A DNA stretch of 64,000 bases, taken from NCBI GenBank assembly GCA_019421015.1, contig JAHZGC010000015.1, forward strand, positions 1 through 64,000. Direction: 5' to 3'. The translations under genes were made by a program, and so were the position numbers. Under the pieces are notes generated by a model. That model was not told where the DNA came from. It did not search any database and worked only from the letters and a program-made list of their open reading frames with translations. The first letter of the stretch is position 1; each line of letters starts with the position of its first letter. Shown one piece after another: positions 49,890 to 58,773 of this stretch. Source of the DNA: Coriobacteriaceae bacterium (lineage in GTDB: Bacteria; Actinomycetota; Coriobacteriia; Coriobacteriales; UMGS124).

Positions 49890-51509
49890 TTACGCCACCG
49901 GCGTCTCCAGGGCGGCGTTCTGGCCGGCGATACGGCCAAACACCATGTAGATGCTGATCTTGCCATGGCCGCGGTCCTCGCCCACGTAGCCGCCCACGCA
50001 CTCGCCGGCAGCGTAGAGGTGGGGGATGACCTCCTGGTCGTCAAGGGCGATGGGGTCGGGGCCAAAGTGCTGCGAGCGCTTGCAGACCTGGGCCTTGGTG
50101 TTGGCCAGGATGCCGCCCATCTGGTCGTGGGCAAAGAACTGCATGCGCACCGCATAGAAGGGGGCCGTGGCGATGGGGGCCGTCATGTCCTGCTTGCCGA
50201 ACTCCTCGTCGGTGCCACCCTCCACATAGCCGTTGTAGGTGGCAATTTGGTCCACAAAGGCATCGGTGGGAACACCCATCTGGGTGGCCAGATCCTCGAG
50301 CGTGTCCGCCACGGCCACGTACTCGGGGGCGAGGAAGGGCTTCGCGTTCTCGTCGGGGGTGCTGAGCACGCTTACATCCCAGCCCAGCTCCTCGGCCACG
50401 GTCGAGTCGACCACGGCCCATACCATGCGGGGGTTCTCCTGGTTCAGGTAGGCCTCGTAGAAGGGCTCCTGCGGGTATTCCTTGGCGGCGTTCTCGTTCA
50501 CGAAGCGGGTGCCGTCGGCCTTGACCATGACCACGTTGTTAAAGCTCTTGAAGGTCATGCCCGTGCCGGTGGCGGGCGGGTTGTCGATGCTCACGGGGTC
50601 CCAGGCCTGGTAGATCTTGGTGCCCCACTTAAAGCGGAATTCGCAGACAAACGACATGTCGGTGGTGCCGGCGCCGATGTTCACGGCCTCGTTGATCATC
50701 TCGCCCGTGGTCTGCACGTAGGGCAGGCCGCCGGCCGAGAGGTCGCTGTTGAGACGCGGGTCCCACTGCAGGCGCATGGCCACGTTCGACTTCCAGCCGC
50801 CGCTGCCCAGGATCACGGCCTTCTTGGCCTGGAAGCGCTTGGTGCCGTCGGGGGTCTCCACCACGGCGCCGATGACCGTGCCGTCGTCGGCCTGCACCAG
50901 CTCGGTGGCCTTGTGCTCCAGCAGCATCTGCACACCGAGCTCGGTTGCCTTGGTGTACATGGCGTACCAGTAGGAGATACCGCCCTTGCCGGGGTAGTTA
51001 GGCGACTCGTCGGGCATGAGCGAGCAAGGCACCGAGTGGCCCTCGTTCTGGGTCACGTTCTCGCGGAACACGATGCCCAGGTCGTTCTGCAGCCACTCCA
51101 CGCACTCGTTGGAGTGGTCCACGAAGGTGTGGAGAAGCGCGGGGATCGCGCGGTGCTTGCCGTAGGCAAAGACCTCGTTGTAGAAGCGCTCGGGGTCGTC
51201 GTCGATGTCGGCGGCCTCCTGCACCACGTTGCCGCCGCCGAACTGGGCGTTGCCAGCGCAGAGGATGGAGTTGCCGCCGTAGACGGTGTTCTTCTCGATC
51301 AGCGTGACCGAGCAGCCCGCGGCCGCGGCCTCGATGGCGGCGCACATGCCCGCGTAGCCGCTTCCGATGACCAGGATGTCGCTCTCGGCGTCCCAGCCGG
51401 CGGCCTCGTCGGCCAGGGCGGCGGAGCAGCTCAGCGCGGCGGCCCCGGCGGCCACGGCACCGGCGCTCTGTACGAAACCACGGCGGGACATATGGGTGTT
51501 CAGACTCAT
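49890..51509 (-). CDS. Tat-exported FAD-dependent reductase (fumarate-reductase-like)
   Basis: 539 residues. Tat signal M-S-R-R-G-F-V-Q at 7-14. FAD motif I-L-V-I-G-S-G-Y-A-G near 45-54, N-S-I-L-C-A-G-N-A-Q near 80, R-F-V-N-E-N near 350 with the candidate catalytic Arg, and C-terminal L-Y-A-A-G-E-C-V-G-G and G-R-I-A-G-Q. No FMN domain. The ATG at 51509 follows GAAAGGATCTGCC; M7 is a possible alternative. Divergent from the LuxR gene at 51786. Substrate unknown; the family in this class includes enzymes for many organic acceptors. Confidence 0.86.
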   Translation of the reverse strand: MSLNTHMSRRGFVQSAGAVAAGAAALSCSAALADEAAGWDAESDILVIGSGYAGMCAAIEAAAAGCSVTLIEKNTVYGGNSILCAGNAQFGGGNVVQEAADIDDDPERFYNEVFAYGKHRAIPALLHTFVDHSNECVEWLQNDLGIVFRENVTQNEGHSVPCSLMPDESPNYPGKGGISYWYAMYTKATELGVQMLLEHKATELVQADDGTVIGAVVETPDGTKRFQAKKAVILGSGGWKSNVAMRLQWDPRLNSDLSAGGLPYVQTTGEMINEAVNIGAGTTDMSFVCEFRFKWGTKIYQAWDPVSIDNPPATGTGMTFKSFNNVVMVKADGTRFVNENAAKEYPQEPFYEAYLNQENPRMVWAVVDSTVAEELGWDVSVLSTPDENAKPFLAPEYVAVADTLEDLATQMGVPTDAFVDQIATYNGYVEGGTDEEFGKQDMTAPIATAPFYAVRMQFFAHDQMGGILANTKAQVCKRSQHFGPDPIALDDQEVIPHLYAAGECVGGYVGEDRGHGKISIYMVFGRIAGQNAALETPVA

Positions 51510-51653
51510 GGCAGATCCTTTCAAGATAGGGACGGCCTGTTCTGTGGCCACGGGTGGCCCTCGATGGGGGTCAAGGGGCCCGCAGCCTTCTCAAACCATA
51601 GTCCTGAGCTGCACCGATGTCTGTCCCCTCAAACGCGACGGCGGGTTTTTGCC

Positions 51654-51676
51654 GTGTCCCCGACAACGGGGGACAC
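51654..51676. promoter_or_regulatory. Palindrome in the divergent flavin reductase/LuxR promoter
   Basis: GTGTCCCC and GGGGACAC surround GACAACG. It is a candidate LuxR operator located in the middle of the 276-base region, different in sequence from the TACCTGC boxes. Confidence 0.4.
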
Positions 51677-51746
51677 GGGTTGCGGAGGTTCACCCTTGTG
51701 CCCTGGGATCGCGGCGGCCCTTGCTGCAAGGACGGGACTCTCGTCC

Positions 51747-51752
51747 TATAAT
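51747..51752 (+). promoter_or_regulatory. -10 element of the LuxR gene at 51786
   Basis: A perfect TATAAT, 34 bases before the ATG. The -35 side has only TTGCTG at 20 bases, so activation may be needed. Confidence 0.45.
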
Positions 51753-51785
51753 GCGCTAGGGGATTTTGGGGGACGGGGGAGGACC

Positions 51786-53237
51786 ATGCAGAATTGGTCG
51801 GCATCGGTGCGCGGGGGCGCTGTGATCCGGGCCGTATTGTTCTTGGTTTGCTTTGCCTGCTTTTGGGCGTCGAGCCTTACGGTGCGCCATGTCGCGTCAA
51901 ACGTGCCGGTCTCTCTGCACTATACGAGCCGCGTGGTCGAGATCGGGCTGTGCCTGGCCATAGCCGCCGTGGCGTGGCGCCGCGGGGTGTCCGAGCGGTC
52001 CGTGCGGCGTTGCGCCTTTGCGGCCGTGGGCGTCTATGTCGCGGTGGAGCTCGTGCGTATCCTCTGGGTTTCGTCAGCGGTCTCCGAAGGGGTTTCCATG
52101 GCGCTGAGCGCTGCGAGTGGCGTGGCCAACGGCGCGGCCGTGGCGTCCATGTCGTTGCTGCTCGGCCGTGGTCTGCTCTCGTTTGGCCCACGGGCCGTCG
52201 CGGTGATCGTTCCGTCTGCCCTCGGCTGTGCCCACGGAATCTTTTTGCTCTCTGACCTGCTGCCCGGCTCCGCTGCGCCCTGGCTCAAAATCGCGCTCCT
52301 CCTGGTGGCGGTGGCGGGGTTTGCGCTGTGGAACCGGCTTGGAGGCCCGCAACCCCTGCCGGCGGCCACAGGTCGCCTCGACAAAGACTCGGGCCTGGTT
52401 TTTGGTCCCCCGCTGGCCTCTCTTTCGCTGTGGCTGGGCATGGTGGTGTTTCCGCTGCTATACGGATTCATGGCCCAGATTTGCACCACGGCCCACGTGA
52501 GCTCGGGCCTGTTCGACATCTCGACGGAGCTGGTGGGCATCGGCTTCATGGCGCTTTTGGCCGCGGGGAGCCTGTTTTTTCATGAGCGGCTCGACACCGA
52601 GGCGCTGTTTGCGGTGGTCCTCTCGGTGTTCGCCACAGCGTTTCTGTTTTTGCCGGTGTTCTGGAACAACGAGGTGTTTGTGGCCGGCTTCATCATGAAG
52701 TGCGGCTTCACGGTGTACACGGCCATGCTGTGGGTGCTGCTCCCGCGCCTGGTCGGGCCCAACGCCCCTGCCCGCTGCTTCTGGGTGCTCGGCCTGGCGT
52801 TTGGCGTGTACCATGCGGCGCTTATGGTGGGGCGCCTAACGGCCTACTTGCTTACCGCCAACCACCTGCTCTCTTATCAGGCGCTGTCGTTCGTGGCCCT
52901 GGCCGTGGTATGGCTGCTTTCGATGACCGCCTTGGTGGTCGTCCTTGCCAACCGGCGCTCGCGGGCGGCGTCCAGCAACGCCGAGGCCGACCATCCCCGC
53001 AGCTACGACGAGACCTTCGACGCCTTCGCCGCGGGTTGCGGCCTCTCAAGTCGCGAAGGGGCCGTATGCAGGGAATACGCGCGCGGCCGTACGGTCGAGC
53101 ATATCGCAGACGCCCTGGGGGTCTCTCAGGAGACGGTAAAGACCCACCTCAAGCGCTCCTACGCCAAGTGCGGGTGCCATAGCCGTCAAGAGCTGATCGA
53201 CCAGATCGACGGCCATCGCGACCGTTCCATGGCATAG
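51786..53237 (+). CDS. Membrane-bound LuxR-type transcriptional regulator
   Basis: 483 residues: about twelve hydrophobic helices in 10-395, then a LuxR helix-turn-helix at about 415-470 (L-S-S-R-E-G-A-V-C-R-E-Y-A-R-G-R-T, S-Q-E-T-V-K-T-H-L-K-R-S-Y-A-K-C-G-C-H-S-R-Q-E-L). The frame is open for 2 kb upstream, across the antisense of the flavin reductase; the ATG at 51786 with GGGAGGACC and a TATAAT upstream is the real start. Divergent partner and presumed regulator of the reductase at 51509. Confidence 0.88.
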   Translation: MQNWSASVRGGAVIRAVLFLVCFACFWASSLTVRHVASNVPVSLHYTSRVVEIGLCLAIAAVAWRRGVSERSVRRCAFAAVGVYVAVELVRILWVSSAVSEGVSMALSAASGVANGAAVASMSLLLGRGLLSFGPRAVAVIVPSALGCAHGIFLLSDLLPGSAAPWLKIALLLVAVAGFALWNRLGGPQPLPAATGRLDKDSGLVFGPPLASLSLWLGMVVFPLLYGFMAQICTTAHVSSGLFDISTELVGIGFMALLAAGSLFFHERLDTEALFAVVLSVFATAFLFLPVFWNNEVFVAGFIMKCGFTVYTAMLWVLLPRLVGPNAPARCFWVLGLAFGVYHAALMVGRLTAYLLTANHLLSYQALSFVALAVVWLLSMTALVVVLANRRSRAASSNAEADHPRSYDETFDAFAAGCGLSSREGAVCREYARGRTVEHIADALGVSQETVKTHLKRSYAKCGCHSRQELIDQIDGHRDRSMA

Positions 53238-53354
53238 GGCTTGCTGACGGAACGGCCTGCGGGGTGGCCGGGTGCTCCATGAGTGCTAGAATGCCGTCTT
53301 TCATCGAGTCCGCGTCCGCGCGTTCAGCGCGTCCAGAAATAGAAAGGCACCCTT

Positions 53355-53855
53355 ATGCAACGGCCTATGCGACGCAAACGGCAGGAGCTGCCCATCGAGG
53401 AGACGTACTCCCTTATAGACCAGGCCACTTCGGGGGTCCTTGCCCTTGTCGACGGCGGGGCGCCCTATGCGGTGCCGCTGAGCCACGTCCGTGTGGGGGG
53501 AACCATCTATTTCCACTGCGCTCCCGAAGGCCGAAAGCTCGACGCCGTGCGCGAATGTGGGCGGGCGAGCTTCTGCGTCATCGGCCAGGACGCCGTGGTT
53601 CCCGAACGCTTTACGACCTATTTCCGGAGCGCGGTGGCCGAGGGTCCCGTTCGTATCGTCGACGATGAGGCCGAGAAGCTCCTTGGCCTGCGTGCCCTGG
53701 GGGAGAAGTTCTCACCCGGCAACGAAGACGGTCTTAAGGCCGAGATCGACGGGGCCTTTGCCCGCGTGTGCGTGCTTGCCCTCGACATCGAGAGCCTTAC
53801 GGGCAAGGAGGCCATCGAGCTGGTCCGTATGCGCGGCTGCGAGGGGGAGGGGTAA
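53355..53855 (+). CDS. NimA-like pyridoxamine 5'-phosphate oxidase-family flavoprotein
   Basis: 166 residues. The N-terminus R-P-M-R-R-K-R-Q-E-L with the helix I-D-Q-A-T-S-G-V-L-A-L, P-Y-A-V-P-L-S-H-V near 38-46, I-Y-F-H-C-A-P-E-G-R-K near 51-61 and S-F-C-V-I-G near 72 follow the split-barrel FMN-binding pattern of the NimA/5-nitroimidazole reductase group. Reaction in this organism is unknown. GAAAGGCACCC precedes the ATG. The LOG-family gene starts two bases after its stop, so the pair is one operon. Confidence 0.85.
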   Translation: MQRPMRRKRQELPIEETYSLIDQATSGVLALVDGGAPYAVPLSHVRVGGTIYFHCAPEGRKLDAVRECGRASFCVIGQDAVVPERFTTYFRSAVAEGPVRIVDDEAEKLLGLRALGEKFSPGNEDGLKAEIDGAFARVCVLALDIESLTGKEAIELVRMRGCEGEG

Positions 53856-53857
53856 CG

Positions 53858-54400
53858 GTGAACATCTGCGTGTTTTGCGCCTCGGCGCGCGACCTGCCCC
53901 AGTCCTATAAAGACGCCGCTCGCGATTTGGGCCGTGCCATCGGCGAGAACGGCCACAACCTGGTGTTCGGCGGCTTCGACACGGGTCTCATGGGCTTGGT
54001 TGCCGAGGCTGCCAAGGAGGCCGGCGCCCAGGTGATCGGCGTGCTGCCCTGCGAGGCCGGGGGATTGGGGGGACGGCCCGTCTTTGCCTGCGACGAGCTG
54101 TTGGAGACCTGCGCCATGGCCGATCGCAAGGCCGTCATGGCCCAGCGCTCCGACGCCTTCGTGGCGCTTCCGGGATCCTACGGAACGCTAGACGAGTTCT
54201 ATACCGTTCTCTCGGAGGAGAAGCTCATGGGCGGGGAGGCGCGCCCCATTGCCCTGTACAACGTCGATGGCTTTTACGATCCGCTGGCCGAGCTCGACCG
54301 CCGCATGGTCGCCGACGGCCTTCTGGCTCCCGAGAAGGCGACGCTGTACCGGATGTTCGACGAGTTGGTTCCTCTGATGGACTATGTGTGCAAACGGTGA
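53858..54400 (+). CDS. LOG-family protein (nucleoside 5'-monophosphate phosphoribohydrolase)
   Basis: 180 residues. The Rossmann N-terminus I-C-V-F-C-A-S-A-R, then G-G-F-D-T-G-L-M-G at about 39-47 and P-G-S-Y-G-T-L-D-E near 105-113 are the two LOG signatures; Ser replaces the usual second Gly in P-G-G-x-G-T. Members release the base from nucleoside monophosphates. GTG start at 53858 after GGGGAGGGGTAAC, coupled to the NimA-like gene. Confidence 0.88.
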   Translation: MNICVFCASARDLPQSYKDAARDLGRAIGENGHNLVFGGFDTGLMGLVAEAAKEAGAQVIGVLPCEAGGLGGRPVFACDELLETCAMADRKAVMAQRSDAFVALPGSYGTLDEFYTVLSEEKLMGGEARPIALYNVDGFYDPLAELDRRMVADGLLAPEKATLYRMFDELVPLMDYVCKR

Positions 54401-54415
54401 CGTCCTTAATTCTCG

Positions 54416-54444
54416 TTGACGTGGCTGGTTCATCGGCGTAGTAT
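54416..54444 (+). promoter_or_regulatory. Promoter of the initiator tRNA
   Basis: TTGACG (54416-54421), 17-base spacer, TAGTAT (54439-54444). It starts 16 bases after the LOG gene stop and would give transcription from about 54451. Confidence 0.65.
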
Positions 54445-54472
54445 AAATCCTTGCCGAAAGGCACTTAGGAAT

Positions 54473-54549
<77 letters not shown>

Positions 54550-54558
54550 GTAAATTCG

Positions 54559-54591
54559 CAGGTCAGAGGCTTAGAGCTTCTGGCCTGTTTT
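54559..54591 (+). terminator. Terminator after tRNA-fMet
   Basis: CAGGTCAGAGGC and GCTTCTGGCCTG pair around TTAGA, followed by TTTT, nine bases after the tRNA. Confidence 0.85.
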
Positions 54592-54814
54592 CGTATGGTA
54601 TCCACTCGACATCCGTTTATGGAATCCGGGTTCTGACGGCTGCTCCAACGGGACGGCAATGCAGAGAAGTTCAGGGCGGACCATGGTGAGCCCCATTCTC
54701 ACGCCTTGACCAAAAGGGTTGACAAGTACTGCGGTCTTACTCCCGAGAACCGCCGAGAGCATGGCGACCTCCTGCTCGCCGCACACATGGGGCGGCGTGC
54801 GTCTGCCTCCACGC

Positions 54815-55086
54815 TTTTCTGGCTTTGTTCTTTATCCCACTTGAAGAGCAATGTCCCACGACGTGCGTCGGTGGGTGGTATGCACTACACCAGCCCCGAG
54901 AATATCCACGGGGTCATCGGCCCGCTTTTCCAGGATGCCCTGCGTGGGGAGCCCGATGGCATCCTCACCAAGCAGAACCCGTCGGCCAGGACCGGGGCGC
55001 CCAGAGCATATCGGGACAAGCTGGGCAGCCTTTCGTTCCTCGACCCGTTCCTCGACCCCACCTGCGATTCGGGCAACTTTTTCACT
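54815..55086 (+). pseudogene. Decayed fragment of an MmeI-like DNA methyltransferase
   Basis: A short frame contains V-G-G-M-H-Y-T-S-P-E-N-I-H near 54871, I-G-P-L-F-Q-D-A-L-R, Y-R-D-K-L-G-S-L-S-F-L-D-P, and then D-P-T-C-D-S-G-N-F-F ending at 55086. These match the conserved start of the methyltransferase domain in MmeI-like type IIL/IIG restriction-modification proteins (G-x-x-Y-T-S, then D-P-A-C-G-S-G-N-F), but with an extra F-L-D-P duplication, Asp in place of the first Gly of the SAM motif, and no sequence on either side. Dead remnant of a restriction system. Confidence 0.6.
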
Positions 55087-55538
55087 CGGCACCCTGCTGA
55101 CGGCCGACACAGCGATCGGGAACGCCAGTGGCTCCCATGTCTCCAACATTTCCCGGGCTCTCGGTACGCCTAGGGTGGGGGAAAGCGGTTCTTCCATGCG
55201 TCGCTCGATGTCGTTGGAGGGTGTTGCGAGGGTATCGCCGTATAGCCTCACGAGGAGGCGGCTCGGCGTTGGGACGGCCGTTTGGCCGTTCGGAGTGCCC
55301 GAGAAGAAAGACCTCGGGGGATTTCGGACGAGGGCCCCGGACAGAGAATCGAGATACGGTGAGGCGCGGCAACACAGGTCCTGGCGTCAGGGCCGCGCCC
55401 CACCAGCCCGCGGAGATTGGCTTGCTTGGCAAGCGCCAGCCAAGTCTGATGCCCGGTGCCACTGGTTTCGCAAAGGTGTGCAGGATAGACATACGCCCTG
55501 TTCTGGCTGCGTGTTGCTCCGGCTGCCAATGTCTGTCG
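55087..55538. other. No gene recognised
   Basis: About 450 bases following the methyltransferase remnant. Frames are open on both strands but none shows a family motif or ribosome binding site. Probably further decayed mobile-element or restriction-system DNA. Confidence 0.4.
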
Positions 55539-55862
55539 TTAGTGGAAGACGGTCCCATGGTGGTAGTGCTCTTCGGCCATGGACTTCGCCCGCTCCACGG
55601 CGTCCCTAACCTCATCTAACGGCACCGTAGACTCGGCGATGTTGTCTACCCAGCACCAAATGTCATGTTTACCATCCCCGGGCGTAGAGACTTCGATGGT
55701 GAACGTAACGCAGACGGAATAGCCGTTTCCGCACACGGAGGGCAATGCGGTAACGCTGTAACAACCGCCGCTGACGTCGGCGAGCCAACAGTCATGCAGG
55801 TCATGCACATCATCCCAGCTCAGGCTACTGCCATCCGAGTTCCAAGTATCAGATTTATTCAC
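55539..55862 (-). CDS. Small hypothetical protein
   Basis: 107 residues, not recognised. Acidic, with Cys at several positions (H-D-C-W-L, G-G-C-Y, S-V-C-G, I-W-C-W) and a regular strand pattern Y-S-V-C-V-T-F-T-I-E-V followed by a C-terminal helix L-D-E-V-R-D-A-V-E-R-A-K. GTG start preceded by GGGAG at five bases. The strand-helix regularity makes coding plausible, but the surroundings are decayed DNA. Confidence 0.45.
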   Translation of the reverse strand: MNKSDTWNSDGSSLSWDDVHDLHDCWLADVSGGCYSVTALPSVCGNGYSVCVTFTIEVSTPGDGKHDIWCWVDNIAESTVPLDEVRDAVERAKSMAEEHYHHGTVFH

Positions 55863-56067
55863 AATGCTCCCAGCTTTAGTGATTCAAAATGGCATTGTAC
55901 GTCCATACAATACTGAGTGATATTAAAATGTCTGGTGGGAGTTGTCCAGGTGGTCCCACGATGATGACGGCCGAGAACGTTGCGATGGGGGACGAGAGCG
56001 CCGCTGACACATGTGCAAGCATGTGTTTGTATTCTTTGAGCGTCCTAGCGCGGTGACCCCGGGCCCC

Positions 56068-56775
56068 TTACACCCACGCGAAGTTCTCCACCCCCGCGCC
56101 CAGCTCAAAGTGCAGCTTCACGATGCCCAGGTCCACGGCGGAGTAGGGGCCGCCCGTGGACCGCAGCGACACACGGGCCTTCTCTCCGGCCGCCGCGCCT
56201 TTGATCAGCTCGATCTTGAAGTTCTGCTGGTTCATCGCCGTTGGAGCCAGAAGGGCCGCCGCCACGCCGGCGTCGAACCATGCGGGTCGCTGGATTCCCG
56301 CCGCCGCGGGACTCACCTCGTCGGCGCCCTTGCTCTTGCGCGACATGCCCTGGGTGGTGCCGTGCCCCAGGGCCACCACCAGGCTCAGCTTGTTGCCTCG
56401 GTCCACGGCCTTTTTTACCAGCCGCTTTTTAAACGTAAGGGCTACCCAGCAGCTGTTGAGACCCAGCGTTTGGGCCAGCAGCACCAGGCGCTCCCCGTAG
56501 TAGCCGCAGCGCTCGTCGAGGTCTGGGGCGTCGGGACCGGCGAGCACCAGGTAGTTGCGCACGTTGGTGAACTTGCCATAGTGGGCCAAGAGCGAGTCAA
56601 AGGCCTTGGGTTCGTTGCAGACGAGCTTGATAGACAGGCCGCTCTTGCCGTTGCAGCGCTGGATCTCGGAGCGCAGGGTGGCTTGGTCTGCGACGCTTAG
56701 GGGCTCGTCGGTAAAGCTGCGCACCGAATGGCGCGTCCTCATGGCCTTGAGCAGGGCGGGGGTGGTTGTCTCCAT
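56068..56775 (-). CDS. Nitroreductase-family protein
   Basis: 235 residues. N-terminal M-R-T-R-H-S-V-R-S-F near 12-21 is the FMN-phosphate-binding start of the family, N-C-W-V-A-L-type segment (L-G-L-N-S-C-W-V-A-L) near 110, and A-L-L-A-P-T-A-M-N-Q-Q near 178 the second half. It would be an NAD(P)H- or ferredoxin-dependent FMN reductase of unknown substrate. The ATG at 56775 follows AGAGAGATTTCC. The IS256-family element begins about 120 bases upstream, so its native promoter may have been displaced. Confidence 0.85.
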   Translation of the reverse strand: METTTPALLKAMRTRHSVRSFTDEPLSVADQATLRSEIQRCNGKSGLSIKLVCNEPKAFDSLLAHYGKFTNVRNYLVLAGPDAPDLDERCGYYGERLVLLAQTLGLNSCWVALTFKKRLVKKAVDRGNKLSLVVALGHGTTQGMSRKSKGADEVSPAAAGIQRPAWFDAGVAAALLAPTAMNQQNFKIELIKGAAAGEKARVSLRSTGGPYSAVDLGIVKLHFELGAGVENFAWV

Positions 56776-56895
56776 GGAAATCTCTCTAGGTGGGGCAAAG
56801 GCTCCCTGCTCGGTGCTTCTGGTGGTGTGCATGTGCAATCTTCCCCCTGTCAGTATTGGCTGCGCTCCACCCTGGACGAGGGAGGACCAACGTAT

Positions 56896-58191
56896 CTAGT
56901 TATTGCCCGCTCCGTTAGGGCGGATTTCCTGCCTGTGGATCGCGTGCCGATTTGTGGTGTATGAGGGGGCCGGGGCCTCGGGCCTCTCCCAGGCCCTGGC
57001 CCCCGACTCGGGGGAGAAGACCCTGTTGTGGGTCCAGGCGTCCTCCTCCTCGAGCATGACGGCCCCCACGAGCCTCATGAGGCTCTCCCTGGAGGGGAAC
57101 GACCGCACCGAGCGGCAGCGGCGCTTTATCTCGCGGTTCGCGCGCTCCTGCACGTTGTTCGTGCGCACCCGCCTCCAGTGCTCCCCGGGCAGCGAGAGGT
57201 ACTGCAGGGCGTCGTCTCGCGCCGCCTCCAGCAGCTCGGCGCAGCCGGCCTCGCCGGCGCCGCGCATGGCGTCGCAGGCGAGGCCGTAGGCCGCCCTGCA
57301 CACCATCGCGTCCCCCTCCGCGAACACGGCCTTGGCCAGCTCGCGCACCAGGCCCGCGTTCCTCGCGGCCTTGACCTTGGCCGACAGGTTGCGCTGCAGG
57401 TGCACCGTGCAGCGCTGCCAGGCGCAGCCCTGGAAGACCTCGCGCAGCGCCCTGACCAGCCCCCCGTGGTCGTCGGAGACGCACAGGACCAGCCCGGAGA
57501 GGCCCCGGGCGCGCACCGAGGCCAGGAAGGCCCTCCAGTCGTCGTAGGACTCGGTGTCCACGCAGTCCAGGCCCACCAGGCGCTTGCGGCCGTCCTCGCC
57601 CAGGGCGATGGCCGTCACGACGGCCTGGGAGACCGAGCGGCCCCCGACCCTGCACTTCACGTAGGTGGCGTCCACCCACAGGTAGCAGTGGCGCTGGTCG
57701 TCGAGCGCCCGGCCCCTGAGCTCGTCGACCTGGGCGTCCAGCTCGGCGGTCGGTCTCGACACCTCGGAGGCCGACAGCGAGGAGACCCCCAGCGACTGGG
57801 CCAGCAGCGACATGTCGCGGGTGGAGACCCCGTTGACGTAGGCCTCCACCACCAGCGCGGCCAGGCCGGCCTCCACGCGCGACCACCTCGTGAGGATCGA
57901 CTCCGGGTAGTACGTCCCGCGCCTCAGCTTGGGCACGTCCAGCTCCACGTCGCCCGGGGACGTCTTCAGCGAGCGCGTCCGGTAGCCGCTGCGGCTGTTG
58001 GCGCGCGCCTCGGAGCGCGCCCCCCAGGGCGCCCCGCACAGCGCGTCGGCCTCCGCCGCCATCAGCGCGTCTATCGCCAGCCTCAGCACCCGCGCCCCGA
58101 ACTCGCGCAGGTCGCAGCACTCCGACATCAGCGACATCAGCGCCTCGCCCGCGTCGGGGCCGCCCTGTAGTACACTCTGCAACGCGGTCAT
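56896..58191 (-). CDS. IS256-family transposase
   Basis: 431 residues with the Mutator/IS256 pattern: R-T-R-S-L-K-T near 70 and V-E-L-D-V-P-K-L-R near 85, the first catalytic Asp in Y-L-W-V-D-A-T-Y near 175, the second in S-D-D-H-G-G-L near 240, C-x2-H-like W-Q-R-C-T-V-H-L-Q-R-N near 260, and a late Glu in N-N-V-Q-E-R-A-N-R-E near 352. The last 12 or so residues (E-I-R-P-N-G-A-G-N-N) are encoded outside the left inverted repeat, so the gene runs into flanking DNA here. The frame is otherwise intact and looks functional. Confidence 0.92.
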   Translation of the reverse strand: MTALQSVLQGGPDAGEALMSLMSECCDLREFGARVLRLAIDALMAAEADALCGAPWGARSEARANSRSGYRTRSLKTSPGDVELDVPKLRRGTYYPESILTRWSRVEAGLAALVVEAYVNGVSTRDMSLLAQSLGVSSLSASEVSRPTAELDAQVDELRGRALDDQRHCYLWVDATYVKCRVGGRSVSQAVVTAIALGEDGRKRLVGLDCVDTESYDDWRAFLASVRARGLSGLVLCVSDDHGGLVRALREVFQGCAWQRCTVHLQRNLSAKVKAARNAGLVRELAKAVFAEGDAMVCRAAYGLACDAMRGAGEAGCAELLEAARDDALQYLSLPGEHWRRVRTNNVQERANREIKRRCRSVRSFPSRESLMRLVGAVMLEEEDAWTHNRVFSPESGARAWERPEAPAPSYTTNRHAIHRQEIRPNGAGNN

Positions 58192-58306
58192 CTTCCGGTC
58201 CTTTCCTCGTCACCCAAATCCAACGACGATTCTAGGCCGGCCGGGCCGCGCGAGGGGGGGGAGGGGGCATGCCCCCTCCCCCCTCGTACACCACTTCTCG
58301 TCACAC
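56942..58306. mobile_element. IS256-family insertion sequence
   Basis: Terminal inverted repeats of about 28 bases: left 56942-56969 (ending GTGGTGTATGAGGGGG) and right 58279-58306 (complement ending GTGGTGTACGAGGGGG). A perfect GC palindrome at about 58251-58285 lies beside the right end. A direct repeat TTCCTGCCTGTGGA at 56926-56939 and 58307-58320 flanks the element; 14 bases is longer than the 8-9 base duplication usual for the family, so part may be coincidence. The right-hand copy is the outer end of palindromic element E, indicating insertion at its edge. Confidence 0.8.
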
Positions 58307-58308
58307 TT

Positions 58309-58575
58309 CCTGCCTGTGGACAGTATCAAGACTTTCTTGACCGTTGTGCCCCATTGGCGGTCCTCTTTGGACGGAATCGTGACTTTCTCGACCGAATTCG
58401 TCAACACTTCGACAACTGTTGCAGTAGAACCGCAGGTAGACAGGGTGTACGTTCTTGACTACAGGGGGAGGGGGATCGGAACCGGTCGAGAAAATCGCGG
58501 TTTCGTCCACAGACCGCCCCTACACGCCCGGAACGGTCAAGAAAGTCGCCATCTCGTCCAGGGCTTGCCTTCAGG
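58309..58575. repeat. Palindromic intergenic element E (TGGACGARATCGG family)
   Basis: Two tandem arm units on each side: GACTTTCTTGACCGTT (58330-58345) pairs exactly with AACGGTCAAGAAAGTC (58532-58547), and GACTTTCTCGACCG (58381-58394) with CGGTCGAGAAAATC (58483-58496). Each unit is preceded by TGGAC-x-GAATCG-like sequence, as in element D at 25851. The centre (58421-58440) reads GCAGTAGAACCGCAGGTAGA. No gene in 58307-58733. Confidence 0.78.
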
Positions 58576-58733
58576 ACGGAGCGCATCCATGGATATATCC
58601 CGACGCATGTAATCGGCGGAGAGGCGCCCGCCTGCACAAAAGCCGGGCGGCCTCGCGAAGGTCTGCGCTGTTGGGCGACCTATGCGCGTGATACGTGGAC
58701 ACGACCAACTTTGTTTGATACCATACGTTTGAT

Positions 58734-58755
58734 ACCTAACGTTAGGTGCCTAACG
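58734..58755 (+). promoter_or_regulatory. MarR operator upstream of the exporter operon
   Basis: ACCTAACGTTAGGT (58734-58747) is a perfect palindrome, followed at once by a third half-site, GCCTAACG. GTTTGATACC occurs twice just upstream. The position, about 27 bases before the regulator start, fits autorepression. Confidence 0.7.
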
Positions 58756-58773
58756 ATTGGAGGACGCCGCCCT

